From JALHFZ01 sp963674625 (GTDB lineage Bacteria; Synergistota; Synergistia; Synergistales; Aminobacteriaceae): a DNA stretch of 64,000 nt. Below, piece by piece: positions 24,358-33,295 of the stretch (position 1 is its first letter; every line of letters begins with the position of its first letter). The translations under genes and the position numbers were made by a program. The stretch is taken from contig CAXXXO010000004.1 in NCBI GenBank assembly GCA_963674625.2, forward strand, positions 434,001 to 498,000, read 5' to 3'. Below the pieces are notes generated by a model. It was not told the origin of the DNA, searched no databases, and worked only from the letters and a program-made list of their open reading frames with translations.

Positions 24358-25479
24358 TTATTTTACTCCGACAATTTTTTCATAAATATTCCTGATGTAC
24401 TCCTGAGTCGCCCGCTCTTTCCATTCCTCGCCGAAGCAGCTCTGCCAGAGCTTCTCCATCCCGAGGGCGACCCTGGTCATCTTTTCGACTTCCCCTTCGC
24501 CGATGCCGTACTCCCTGGCCTTCGGCTCGGCCATATGGTTGACCCGAAGAAACTGCACCGTGTCTGCGAAGCCGTCGGGGTAGAGATCCTCGAGGGCGAG
24601 CATGGAGAGGGTGACGGCGACGCTGTGGGGAAGCTTCGGGCCGGAGTTGCTGAGGCCGTAGGATATGGCGTGGGCCGCTCCGACTCTGCCCCCGATGGTG
24701 CTGCTTCCGCCCAGCACGGAGGCCATGGCCGACTTGATGGCGTCCTCGATGCGATGGTCGCCAAGATCCTTCTTAAGCACTTCTCTTGCCAGGCGCAGGC
24801 CGTCTTCGGCATCCTGGACCGCTTCCCTCTGACTGGTTTTGCTCTGCATGATTTCGTAATGGTGGAAGTAGCAGTCCATCATGGTGAAGAAGCGGTTGAA
24901 CTTCTTCGCCCCCGCCGAGAGCTGGGGATCGATGACAGCCACGACGGGCTCGGTGTAGGGATTGTTTATCCCAAGCTTCTTCTCGGGCCCCCGGAGGACC
25001 GCGATTGGGGTGATCTCCGCCCCGGTGCCGTTCAGGGTCGGCAGCACCCAGACATCGGCCCCTTTTTTCATGTCGAGGCCATACCCCTGGTATTCCTGGG
25101 CAGGTTTCGGATTGGCGAGGCAGATTCCCGTTGCCTTGGTCAGGTCCATGGTCCCTCCGCCGCCCACACCGACAAGGATGTCGGGAACATCGTCCAGAGA
25201 TTTCAACAGGGCGACGAGCCTGTCCACGTCGCCGGTCCGGGGCTCGGACTCGGAGGCGTTGAACAGGAATTTTCTCTTCTGTTCAAAGAGAGAAGCAAAG
25301 GCGGCCTGTTCCTCGAGTATGCTGTCCAGGACGAAAAAGGGATTTTCCGCCTCTTCCCCGAGCATTTCAAGAAGATCCTCCACTCCGTCTGCTGAGGGAA
25401 CGATCCGCGTGGGTACTTCCGTCCGCCACCAGGGTTCGAGGCTGATATATCCGGTCAAATCTGTCGGTATTTTCTTCAC
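24358..25479 (-). CDS. kdnB: 3-deoxy-manno-octulosonate 8-oxidase (iron-containing alcohol dehydrogenase family)
   Basis: This enzyme (373 aa) of the type III metal alcohol dehydrogenase fold oxidises C8 of Kdo. NAD-site glycines are in VGVGGGGTMDLTKA, and NGTGAEITP is the family's second block. Metal-site candidates are the Asp/His in MMDCYFHHYE and the His in VGAAHAISYG and LPHSVAV. GTG 25479 was preferred since GGGGAGG lies 9 bases upstream; the in-frame GTG at 25551 has no ribosome site. It is followed by kdnA after 55 bases. Together they replace the C8 hydroxyl of Kdo by an amine. Confidence 0.82.
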   Translation of the reverse strand: MKKIPTDLTGYISLEPWWRTEVPTRIVPSADGVEDLLEMLGEEAENPFFVLDSILEEQAAFASLFEQKRKFLFNASESEPRTGDVDRLVALLKSLDDVPDILVGVGGGGTMDLTKATGICLANPKPAQEYQGYGLDMKKGADVWVLPTLNGTGAEITPIAVLRGPEKKLGINNPYTEPVVAVIDPQLSAGAKKFNRFFTMMDCYFHHYEIMQSKTSQREAVQDAEDGLRLAREVLKKDLGDHRIEDAIKSAMASVLGGSSTIGGRVGAAHAISYGLSNSGPKLPHSVAVTLSMLALEDLYPDGFADTVQFLRVNHMAEPKAREYGIGEGEVEKMTRVALGMEKLWQSCFGEEWKERATQEYIRNIYEKIVGVK

Positions 25480-25756
25480 TTCTGCAATCCTCCCCGTAAA
25501 ATCCTTATTCGCTTTCGTCGGTTCATATTCAGCAACCTTTAATATTATCACGGTTTAATGAGCGCACGTTTTTCTGATGTACCCGGGAAAAACCAGGGTT
25601 TTGACTGCCGCAGGCCTTGCAGACAGGCAGGACCTGCACTGAAAAAGTGTACTTCATCTTGAGCGTCCGGTCCAGAGGCGGGACATAAACAGGACCACCT
25701 TCCGGTGCTATAATTGCCCGGACTCTCTTAAGAGAGTAAACGAAGGAGGCGCCTCG

Positions 25757-26818
25757 ATGCAAAGGCACGGGCTGCAGGGATTAATGATATTTTTATGGAT
25801 TTTTCTGCTTTCCACAACCAATCGGGCTTCGGGAGCGGAAACCTGGGTAACGGACGTCAAAACCGGGTGCAAAATCGGCTATGTCTCTACCACCGGCTCC
25901 ATACTGACTTCCGCCACATGGAACGGCCCGATTGTCAACGGAAAGGCCCAGGGGAAAGGCACGTTTACCTTTATCCTCCACGGGCAGAATGGTACGGACC
26001 CTGTCGGAGAAGGCAGGGGGGAAATGAGTGCCGGACTGCTGAACGGTGAGGCGAGCCTCCGATGGGCAAACGGCGATTCCTACGAAGGTTCCTGGGTTAA
26101 GGGGCTATGGAACGGAAAGGGAATCTATAAAAGGGCTGATGGAAGCTCCTATGACGGAGAGTGGCTCAATGGAGAAACTTCCGGAAAAGGAGTCTATACC
26201 TGGTCAAACGGCAATCGCTATGAAGGAGACTGGCTGAAGGGTGTACGCAGCGGAGAGGGTATTCTGAAGGACAAGGAAGGGAAAATTCTCCATGAGGGGC
26301 TGTGGAAAGACGATAAACCAGTTGTTAAACTGAAGACGGATAATGTGCTCGGCATACCATGGGGAGCCTCGCAAAAGACCGTCGCAAGCATTATGAGCCA
26401 ACGCCCTGAAACAAAAAGCATAGGAAAGGGCACCAGAAAGGGTGCCGTCCAATGTGATTATACAACGACCTTCAACGGCAATTCAGCGACCGCTGCGATC
26501 TTTCTCCATCAGGATCAGATGTACTGGGTCCGGGTCATCATCTCAAACAAAATTGACTGCGAAGCGACAAGCCAGTATGAAGACTTCAAGCAAGGACTGA
26601 TCAACCGCTACGGTCTGCCGATGGAGGAAAAAGGGAGCGGTTCAGAAGCTCTTACCCGGTGGTCTCTCGGAGAGGAGCATGTCCTCACCCTGGCAATGGG
26701 AAAAAACCGGACCGGCACTGCTCCTTGGGTCTCTGTTGTGTGTCTCGACTATGTTCATAAACCTACGGATGATCTCGTCGAAAACAAAGGGAAGCCAAAA
26801 AATATTTCAGATTTCTGA
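25757..26818 (+). CDS. Exported MORN-repeat protein
   Basis: This is a 353-aa protein with a signal peptide (hydrophobic residues 9-25, SGAET cleavage region). About four MORN repeats at residues 90-195 follow the pattern GDSYEGSW, GSSYDGEW, GNRYEGDW, then KILHEGLW. The C-terminal 150 residues begin LGIPWGASQKTVASIM and form a separate domain with no name I can give. MORN proteins usually bind membranes or partners; here export suggests an envelope role. GGAGG before ATG 25757 supports the start. Confidence 0.75.
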   Translation: MQRHGLQGLMIFLWIFLLSTTNRASGAETWVTDVKTGCKIGYVSTTGSILTSATWNGPIVNGKAQGKGTFTFILHGQNGTDPVGEGRGEMSAGLLNGEASLRWANGDSYEGSWVKGLWNGKGIYKRADGSSYDGEWLNGETSGKGVYTWSNGNRYEGDWLKGVRSGEGILKDKEGKILHEGLWKDDKPVVKLKTDNVLGIPWGASQKTVASIMSQRPETKSIGKGTRKGAVQCDYTTTFNGNSATAAIFLHQDQMYWVRVIISNKIDCEATSQYEDFKQGLINRYGLPMEEKGSGSEALTRWSLGEEHVLTLAMGKNRTGTAPWVSVVCLDYVHKPTDDLVENKGKPKNISDF

Positions 26819-26945
26819 GCAGGCTTGTTATGACAAATTCTCTGTCACGGAGAATTTAGGAGGATACGAAAGGCCATCTTCTTCGAAGCAGGCTCTTTTT
26901 TATCCCGTATCATCGGTTGGCATATTCCGGACTTCAGAAGAGGGC

Positions 26946-27818
26946 ATGATGAGGATGGTCAGAAGAAGTTGTTCCGGCATAGCGGGTGTCTTTCTCTGCG
27001 GATTGCTCTTGCTTCGGACCTTTTCCGGAGATTGCTGGGGATCGGCACCTGAAAAAACTTTTTCTCCTTCTCCCGATCCCACCCGCCTGGCCCTGGCCAT
27101 ATCCGGAGCCTACACGGAAGCGGAAAAAGACCCCTGGTGGATTGCCGCTAAAGACAAATTATTTCGGGAGATCCGCAACCCGGAGCTCCGGGCGGAACGA
27201 GGCCTGAGGCAATATTTTTCTTCAGGAATTCTGAAGCATGGTGCCCCCTCCCGCAAATGGATCGCCCTGACCTTCGACGACGGGCCCCACCCCGGCACAA
27301 CCCCGCAGCTTCTGTCTATCCTGAGAGAATACAACGCCAAAGCGACCTTCTTTCTTGTGGGTATGATGGCAGAGGCCCATCCTGACCTGGTGCTGAAAGA
27401 AAGCCGGGCCGGACACCTGGTCGCAAACCATACCTACCACCATGTCAACCTGCTCAGGATTCCCGAGAAATATATCGGCATCGAACTTGAAGCCTGCAGC
27501 ATGATTCTCGAGGATATCACCGGAAAAAAGCCGCGTTTTTTTCGCCCCCCCGGAGGAAATTACAGCCCCGAAGTAGCGAAAATAGCCGGGCAGCTCGGCT
27601 ACACGACGGTTTTATGGACCAATAATCCCGGAGATTATGCCGGAACAGGAAAGAGATCCGTGGAAGCGAAGCTGATGCGTCGTCTCTCCCGCGGCGGGAT
27701 TGTCCTGCTCCATGACGGAGTACCGGACACCCTCGTTCTTCTGCCGAAAATCCTCTCCGCCTTGAAGCGGGAGGGATATTCTTTTGTTACGATTGAAGAT
27801 TATCTGAAAATCCTCTGA
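26946..27818 (+). CDS. Polysaccharide deacetylase (NodB domain), exported
   Basis: This carbohydrate esterase 4 protein (290 aa) has a signal peptide (MVRRSCSG then hydrophobic to about residue 28). The NodB domain shows LTFDDGPHPGTT (catalytic base and metal Asp), HTYHHVNL (metal His pair), RFFRPPGGNY and VLLHDG (catalytic His). It should remove N-acetyl groups from a cell-wall or envelope glycan. Three close ATGs (26946, 26949, 26955) share the same weak site AAGAGGG; the first is used. It is 127 bases after the MORN gene and may be co-transcribed. Confidence 0.85.
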   Translation: MMRMVRRSCSGIAGVFLCGLLLLRTFSGDCWGSAPEKTFSPSPDPTRLALAISGAYTEAEKDPWWIAAKDKLFREIRNPELRAERGLRQYFSSGILKHGAPSRKWIALTFDDGPHPGTTPQLLSILREYNAKATFFLVGMMAEAHPDLVLKESRAGHLVANHTYHHVNLLRIPEKYIGIELEACSMILEDITGKKPRFFRPPGGNYSPEVAKIAGQLGYTTVLWTNNPGDYAGTGKRSVEAKLMRRLSRGGIVLLHDGVPDTLVLLPKILSALKREGYSFVTIEDYLKIL

Positions 27819-27858
27819 CGGGCTCATCTCATTCGGAATCTTTGAGAAAGGGAAAAAA

Positions 27859-28704
27859 TCAGCTCTTGATGAATGTTCCTTCATCGATCTCCCGGAAAGC
27901 GAGTTCCAGCTCTTCTTTTGTATTCATGACAATGGGGCCGCCCCAGGCAACCGGTTCCAGAAGAGGCTTTGCGGACATCACAAGAAATCGCAGTCCCTTG
28001 CCTGCCCCCTTAACCTGCAATTGATTTCCTTTATTGAACAGAAGGGCGCGCTTCGCGGAAAAAATTTTTCCTGAAGGGTCAAAAGTTCCCTCTCCCTGCA
28101 GGATATAGACGAAGAGGGTCTCCTCTCTCTCCGTGGGCAGAGTCCAAATCCCTCCCGGATCGACTTCGACATCCAGGAACAGGGCTTTTACATACTCCCC
28201 CTCCATTGCCCCCGAAAACCCTTTATACTTTCCGGCCAGGATGTGTATACTCCTGTTTCCCTCATCGATCACCGGGATATCGGTCCGGACGATTCCGTGA
28301 TATTGCGGGGCTGCCATCTTCTTCTGTGCGGGCATGTTGAGCCATAGCTGAACCCCCAGCATTCTGCCGCAGGCCATGGGCATTTCCTGATGAATGATCC
28401 CTGAACCTGCAGTCATCCACTGGCATTCTCCATCAAGAATGCTGCCTTTGTTTCCAAGGCTGTCGCCGTGCTCAATATCACCCTCGATAAGATAGGTGAT
28501 CGTCTCGATGCCTCGGTGAGGGTGCCACGGAAAGCCCTTGATGTAATCCTCCGGGTCGGTGGAATCAAAGGCATCCAGAAGGAGGAAGGGATCGAACTCC
28601 TTCGTGTCCCGATTGCCTACAACCCTCACAAGTCTGACGCCGGCACCGTCCACAGCATCCTTTCCTGTGACAACTCTTAGAATAGTCCGTGCTTCGCTGG
28701 TCAT
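27859..28704 (-). CDS. Pirin family protein
   Basis: This is a bicupin protein (281 aa). The N-terminal cupin has the metal ligands in FPWHPHRGIET and IIHQEMP, typical of pirins that bind iron or act as quercetin 2,3-dioxygenases. The C-terminal cupin (LFVYILQGEG to FLVMSAKPL) lacks an obvious metal set, as usual. Start ATG 28704 has AAGGAGG. It is monocistronic and convergent with the deacetylase gene; function in this organism is unknown. Confidence 0.88.
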   Translation of the reverse strand: MTSEARTILRVVTGKDAVDGAGVRLVRVVGNRDTKEFDPFLLLDAFDSTDPEDYIKGFPWHPHRGIETITYLIEGDIEHGDSLGNKGSILDGECQWMTAGSGIIHQEMPMACGRMLGVQLWLNMPAQKKMAAPQYHGIVRTDIPVIDEGNRSIHILAGKYKGFSGAMEGEYVKALFLDVEVDPGGIWTLPTEREETLFVYILQGEGTFDPSGKIFSAKRALLFNKGNQLQVKGAGKGLRFLVMSAKPLLEPVAWGGPIVMNTKEELELAFREIDEGTFIKS

Positions 28705-29231
28705 TTCAAAACCTCCTTCATGGGAAAGAAATTATTCTCCTGCATCTGCATCGTATCAAAATTCTATACCTAAAGAGAGCTCCGCAGAACCTTCCATTGA
28801 CGATCCACCCTTACCCGGTTGCGCGCACGGTGGAGTTTTGTGGAGTTTTTCCTCTGTCGCATCATTACAGAGCATTAAATCGAGAAATTGTCCGATGCAC
28901 GATGCTTTTTTAAGATTTCCGGCCTTCTATGCCTTTACCCCATCTGTTCCAGAGATGAATAAGCACGGTTTCATAATGACGCTGCTTCATCAAGAGATTC
29001 CTTATGCTGTATTATGTGAAAATTTCCACTGGCATCTCTTCCCCTTTTGGAGTATGATTTTTTTAAAGTCTTGTGCTTATAAAACTTCCCGATCCTTCTT
29101 TAAATCGGATGAAGAGAAAGGAGTTGAGCGCCGGAAAAAAAATTCAGAATCACGGGTCTTTTGGCTTTTCCGCTTGTCAGATCTGCAGGAAAAATCCCAC
29201 CAGGATCAGCCCATTTTAAGGAGGAATACTC
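28705..29231. other. Divergent intergenic region upstream of the second TRAP operon
   Basis: These 527 bases hold no supported gene. A long plus-strand frame crosses it (28559-29305) but begins inside pirin, has no ribosome site and no family character. The last part is AT-rich and must carry the promoter for the 29.2-34.3 kb operon; I could not pick a confident -35/-10 pair or riboswitch. Confidence 0.4.
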
Positions 29232-30212
29232 ATGAAGAAATGGCTTTCCCTTTTCGTTCTCTGCCTGCTCGTTTTTGCCGCCGGAAGCGCCTTTGCCGCC
29301 GATAAAATAGTGGTCCGGGTCGCCCATACTATCGCTCCCGATTCACACTACAACAAAGGTCTCGAGCACCTGGGGCAGCTTCTCAGCGAAGCCACGAAGG
29401 GGCAGATCGAGCTTCAGATATTCCACTCCGCCCAGCTCGGTTCCGAGCGGGACGCCATCGAGGGAGTCTCCATGGGAACCCTCGAGATGACCCTCATCTC
29501 CTCCGCTCCCCTCGCGAACTTCACGAACGCATTTCTCGTCTTCGACCTCCCCTTCATCATCCAGGACCGCCAGAAAGCCTACGCCTATATGGACGGCCCC
29601 GAGGGGAAAAAGATCCTCGACTCGGTCCTCTCCAAGGGAATGGTGGGCCTCGGCATCTGGGAGAACGGCTTCCGGATGCTCACGAACTCGAAGAAGCCCG
29701 TCGCCGTACCAGACGACCTCAAGGGGCTGAAGATCCGCCTCATGGAGAACCCCATCCACGTGGGAACTTTCAAGACCCTCGGAGCCTACCCGGTGCCCAT
29801 GCCCTTCGGAGAGCTTTTCACCGCCCTTCAGCAGGGAACGGTGGACGGGCAGGAGAACCCCCTCATCATCATCTCCACGTCGAAATTCGCGGAGGTTCAG
29901 AAGTACCTCTCCCTCACGGGACATTTCTACGCCCCCGCAATTCTCCTTATCAACAAGGATTTCTGGGAGAAAAAGCTGACCGATGAGCAGCGGAAGATCT
30001 TCACGGAGGCCGAGATGAAGGCCCGGACGTGGGAGCGGAATTACAGCATGGAGAACGAGAAGACCCTCGTGGAAAGCCTCAAGGCCCAGGGGATGGAAGT
30101 GACCCAGCCCGACAAGGCGAAGTTCTTCGAGGCTGTTCAGCCCGTCTACAAGGAGTTCGAGGAAAAGGTGGGCAAAGAGGCCATTCAGAAGCTCATCGAC
30201 GCCCAGAAGTAA
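29232..30212 (+). CDS. dctP: TRAP transporter substrate-binding protein (DctP), second system
   Basis: This periplasmic receptor (326 aa) has a classic signal peptide (MKKWLS, hydrophobic core, AFAAD). Family blocks are AQLGSERDAIEGV, LKGLKIRLMENP and the ligand loop ALQQGTVDGQENPL. It resembles the DctP-type C4-acid or sugar-acid receptors. The kinase and dehydrogenase downstream suggest D-threonate, D-erythronate or a similar tetronate as ligand. AAGGAGG precedes the ATG. Its GC-rich codon use matches the host core, unlike the first TRAP system. Confidence 0.9.
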   Translation: MKKWLSLFVLCLLVFAAGSAFAADKIVVRVAHTIAPDSHYNKGLEHLGQLLSEATKGQIELQIFHSAQLGSERDAIEGVSMGTLEMTLISSAPLANFTNAFLVFDLPFIIQDRQKAYAYMDGPEGKKILDSVLSKGMVGLGIWENGFRMLTNSKKPVAVPDDLKGLKIRLMENPIHVGTFKTLGAYPVPMPFGELFTALQQGTVDGQENPLIIISTSKFAEVQKYLSLTGHFYAPAILLINKDFWEKKLTDEQRKIFTEAEMKARTWERNYSMENEKTLVESLKAQGMEVTQPDKAKFFEAVQPVYKEFEEKVGKEAIQKLIDAQK

Positions 30213-30225
30213 GTCCATACGCCGT

Positions 30226-30264
30226 GGAATCCGGAATGGCTCGGTCATTCCGGATTCCTTTTTT
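30226..30264 (+). terminator. Intra-operon terminator between dctP and dctQ
   Basis: GGAATCCGGAATG pairs perfectly with CATTCCGGATTCC, followed by TTTTTT. It begins 13 bases after the dctP stop and ends 24 bases before dctQ. As the same promoter should serve dctQM and the catabolic genes, it probably lets a fraction of polymerases pass and gives an excess of binding protein. Confidence 0.85.
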
Positions 30265-30288
30265 CAAGAACATTTCCGGAGGGTCTTT

Positions 30289-30786
30289 ATGCGCAACTTT
30301 TTGAATCACTTCGAGGAATACGTGCTTCTGATTCTCTTTCCCCTTATGGTGGTCGTTGTCTTCACCGCCACCCTGGCCCGGTATTTCAACCTCTTTCCCA
30401 TGTTCTGGGGGGAAGAAGTGGCCCGGTACATCATGGTCTTCATGGCCTACATCGGCGCCGGCCTCGCCATGAAAAAGGGAGCCCATGTGGGGGTCGATTT
30501 TTTCACGGGCCTTATCAAAAATCTCCGGATCCGGATTTTCCTCGAAACCTTCCGGGTCGCCGTCATCGTCGGCTTCGCCTTCATGATCATGTATTATTAC
30601 CGCCAGCTCATCGCCCACCAGATTTCCATGGGACAGACCACCCCGGCCCTCTTCATCCCCATGTGGATCCCCTACTCCGCCGTCCCCCTCGGGATGTTCC
30701 TCGTCGGCCTCCGGGCCTTTCAGGGATATAAAGATACCATCGCGGCTCTCCGGGCCGAAGCTTCTTCCCCCTCGGAGGTGAAATAG
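30289..30786 (+). CDS. dctQ: TRAP transporter small membrane subunit (DctQ), second system
   Basis: This is a four-helix membrane protein (165 aa) with spans near residues 12-33, 47-65, 88-106 and 124-145. The family block is FWGEEVARYIMVFMAYIGAG and the following LAMKKGAHVGVDFF. CCGGAGGG precedes ATG 30289. It overlaps the ribosome site of dctM, which starts one base after its stop. Confidence 0.9.
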   Translation: MRNFLNHFEEYVLLILFPLMVVVVFTATLARYFNLFPMFWGEEVARYIMVFMAYIGAGLAMKKGAHVGVDFFTGLIKNLRIRIFLETFRVAVIVGFAFMIMYYYRQLIAHQISMGQTTPALFIPMWIPYSAVPLGMFLVGLRAFQGYKDTIAALRAEASSPSEVK

Positions 30787-30787
30787 C

Positions 30788-32074
30788 ATGGCGACCATCA
30801 TGTTTTCCCTTCTCATCATTCTCATCTTCCTGAATATACCCGTGGCAGTAAGCATCGGGCTGGCCTCCATCGCCGGGATCACCCTGAGCAGCCTTCCCCT
30901 GAACCCGGTGGTGGTGGCCCAGAGGATGTTCACCTCCGCCGACTCCTTTCCCTTCATGGCCATCCCCTTCTTCATGCTGGCCGGAGGGCTCATGGAGCAC
31001 GGCGGCATCTCCCGCCGCCTCGTCCGCCTCGCCTCGGTCATGGTGGGGGGCTTCCGGGGAGGGCTCGGGCTCATCACGGTCCTCGCGAGCGCCTTCTTCG
31101 GCGCCATCAGCGGCTCCAACCCCGCCACCGTGGCGGCCATCGGGGGAATCATGGTCCCCTCCATGATCAAGAAGGGGTATCCTCCTGCCTTCGCTGCAGC
31201 CATCGCCGCCGCGGGGGGCACCCTCGGAGTGGTGATCCCCCCCTCCATCCCCATGATCACCTTCGGCGTGGTAGCTGGAGTCTCCATAGGGGACCTCTTC
31301 CTCGCGGGGTTCATCCCCGGGCTGATCATCGCCCTCGTCCTCAGCTTCGTGGTGGTCCTGCAGTCCATTCAGATGAATATTCCGAAGGAAGCCCCCCGGA
31401 CGGGTTCGGAGTTCTTCACCGCCCTGCGGGAGTCACTCCTCGCCATCATCATGCCGGTCATAATCCTCGGAGGAATTTACGGAGGGGTCTTCACGCCGAC
31501 AGAGGCGGGAGCCGTGGCGGTGGTCTACAGCTTTCTCGTGAGCGTATTCATCTTCCGGGAGCTGGACCTGCAGACCATGAAGACAGTCATCATCAAGGCG
31601 GGAATCAGCACGTCAGTGGTCTTCTTCGTCATCGCCACGTCTCAGTCCATGTCGTGGCTCATCACGGTGAGCCAGGTTTCGTCGAAGATCGCCGCATGGA
31701 TCGTCTCCGTCTCCTCCACGCCCTTCATTCTCGTCACCATGATCAACCTTATCCTGCTCTTCCTCGGGGTTTTTCTCGAGACCCAGGCCATCATTCTGCT
31801 CATGGCACCCCTTCTTCTGCCCATCACCGCCGCCATCGGCATGGATCCCCTCATGCTGGGGATCATCATGGTGGTGAACACCTCCGTGGGAATGATTACC
31901 CCGCCCATGGCGGTCAACCTCTTCGTCGCCATGTCGCTGGTGAAGGACGAAAATGTCCGCCTCGAACAGATCACCCGGAAGATCCTGGGTTTCCTCGCCG
32001 CGGAGATCGTGGCCATAATGCTCATCAGCAACTTTCCGGTCCTCTCTCTGGGCATTCTGAAGCTGGTGAAATAG
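30788..32074 (+). CDS. dctM: TRAP transporter large permease subunit (DctM), second system
   Basis: This permease (428 aa) has about 12 hydrophobic helices. Marker segments are FMAIPFFMLAGGLMEHGG, FFGAISGSNPATVAAIGG, VIPPSIPMITFGVVAG and GGIYGGVFTPTEAGAVAV. With DctQ it drives sodium-dependent uptake of the ligand delivered by DctP. The DUF1537 kinase starts 3 bases after the stop. Confidence 0.92.
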   Translation: MATIMFSLLIILIFLNIPVAVSIGLASIAGITLSSLPLNPVVVAQRMFTSADSFPFMAIPFFMLAGGLMEHGGISRRLVRLASVMVGGFRGGLGLITVLASAFFGAISGSNPATVAAIGGIMVPSMIKKGYPPAFAAAIAAAGGTLGVVIPPSIPMITFGVVAGVSIGDLFLAGFIPGLIIALVLSFVVVLQSIQMNIPKEAPRTGSEFFTALRESLLAIIMPVIILGGIYGGVFTPTEAGAVAVVYSFLVSVFIFRELDLQTMKTVIIKAGISTSVVFFVIATSQSMSWLITVSQVSSKIAAWIVSVSSTPFILVTMINLILLFLGVFLETQAIILLMAPLLLPITAAIGMDPLMLGIIMVVNTSVGMITPPMAVNLFVAMSLVKDENVRLEQITRKILGFLAAEIVAIMLISNFPVLSLGILKLVK

Positions 32075-32077
32075 GCC

Positions 32078-33295
32078 GTGACCTCCTTCGCCGTCCTCTG
32101 CGACGATCTTACCGGCTCGTCGGTTAAATCCATAATGCTGAAGGACCGGGGTGTCCCCGTCCGGCAGCTGATCCGGCTTCCCGGTAATATCCCCGCTCCC
32201 GAAGAGGGAGAGGCCCTTGTCATAAACTGCGACACGAGAAGGCGCTCTCCCCGGGAAGCGGAGGAAATTTTCCTCCGCCTTCTCTCTGCCCTTCCGCCAG
32301 GAGTCTCCCTTGCAAAACGGATCGACACGACCCTGCGGGGACATCTCCTCCTCGAGACCTCAGAAATGCTCAAAGCCAGGCCTCAGTCCATGGCCGTGGT
32401 CGTCCCCGCCTTCCCCTCCTCGGGACGAACAACCGTCGGCGGATATCAGCTTCTGGAAGGAGAGCTTCTCGAAAGGACGGAAGTTGCCCGGGATCCCCTC
32501 TGGCCGATTGCGACAAGCCGCGTATCGAAGTATTTCGAAGGTTCTTTTCCCCAGGATGTTCTGACCCTGGAGACCGTACGATCGGGAGAAAGAAAGATTG
32601 TCGACGAACTGAAAAAGATGGCCGAAAGAGGAGTCCGGATCATAACGGCCGATGCTCTGACGGAGCAGGATATCGAGGCCATCGCCTCAGCCGCCGCCTC
32701 AGTCGAAAAAGAGATCATCTCCGTGGACCCGGGGCCTTTCACTGCGGCCTTTGTCTCCCGCCGTCTGCTCCGCCGGCGCAGAGGATTCGTTCTTGCCGTA
32801 ATCGGGAGCACCTCGGAAAAGACGGCCGGACAGCTCGCCTTCCTCGACGGGAAAGTAAACCGGGCGGAATTTCTCCTTTCTCCCGATGAAGAGGCCGGAG
32901 AAGCCCTGTGCCGTTTCCGGGACTTTGCCGCCTCCTTCTCCGGGGAAGAAACGGAATTCTTTCTTATCAGGCCGGAACAGCGGAAGGTCAGGGGGAGGGA
33001 GGAAGCTACCGCACGAACTCTCGCCCTTCTCGGAAGAACCGCCCTCGAAATGTTCGGAGATCATATCCAGGGTATACTTCTTTCAGGAGGAGACACCGCC
33101 GCCATGTTTTTCGAAGATTCGGGCGCAACGCTCCTTCTTCCCGAGATCGAAATCCAGCCCCTCGTCATGGGGGGGCGGATTCTCGACGGAAAGAGCGCAG
33201 GGAAAAAAGTGGTCACCAAGGGCGGACTTATCGGCGAAGAGGACGGCATCTACCGATCCGTCCTGTGGCTCAGAAAGGGAAGGGAAGAGACATGA
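32078..33295 (+). CDS. dtnK: DUF1537 four-carbon acid sugar kinase, likely D-threonate kinase
   Basis: This is a tetronate kinase (405 aa) with N-terminal block AVLCDDLTGSSVKS, the conserved KRIDTTLRGH patch near residue 80, VVVPAFPSSGRTTVGG and the nucleotide-binding ILLSGGDTAAMFF. In known clusters DtnK makes 4-phospho-D-threonate, which the PdxA2 encoded next oxidises, giving dihydroxyacetone phosphate. D-erythronate is an alternative substrate. The GTG start lies 3 bases after dctM without a strong ribosome site, implying coupling. It is only distantly like the other DUF1537 protein at 10209. Confidence 0.8.
   Translation: MTSFAVLCDDLTGSSVKSIMLKDRGVPVRQLIRLPGNIPAPEEGEALVINCDTRRRSPREAEEIFLRLLSALPPGVSLAKRIDTTLRGHLLLETSEMLKARPQSMAVVVPAFPSSGRTTVGGYQLLEGELLERTEVARDPLWPIATSRVSKYFEGSFPQDVLTLETVRSGERKIVDELKKMAERGVRIITADALTEQDIEAIASAAASVEKEIISVDPGPFTAAFVSRRLLRRRRGFVLAVIGSTSEKTAGQLAFLDGKVNRAEFLLSPDEEAGEALCRFRDFAASFSGEETEFFLIRPEQRKVRGREEATARTLALLGRTALEMFGDHIQGILLSGGDTAAMFFEDSGATLLLPEIEIQPLVMGGRILDGKSAGKKVVTKGGLIGEEDGIYRSVLWLRKGREET

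Noticed and set aside
28559..29305. A 248-codon plus-strand frame between pirin and dctP
   Set aside because: It starts inside the antisense of pirin, has no ribosome site and overlaps the true dctP start in another frame.
30193..31368. A 391-codon minus-strand frame across dctQ/dctM
   Set aside because: Its product is Met/Pro/Arg-rich, typical of the antisense of membrane helices; the plus-strand TRAP genes explain the region fully.
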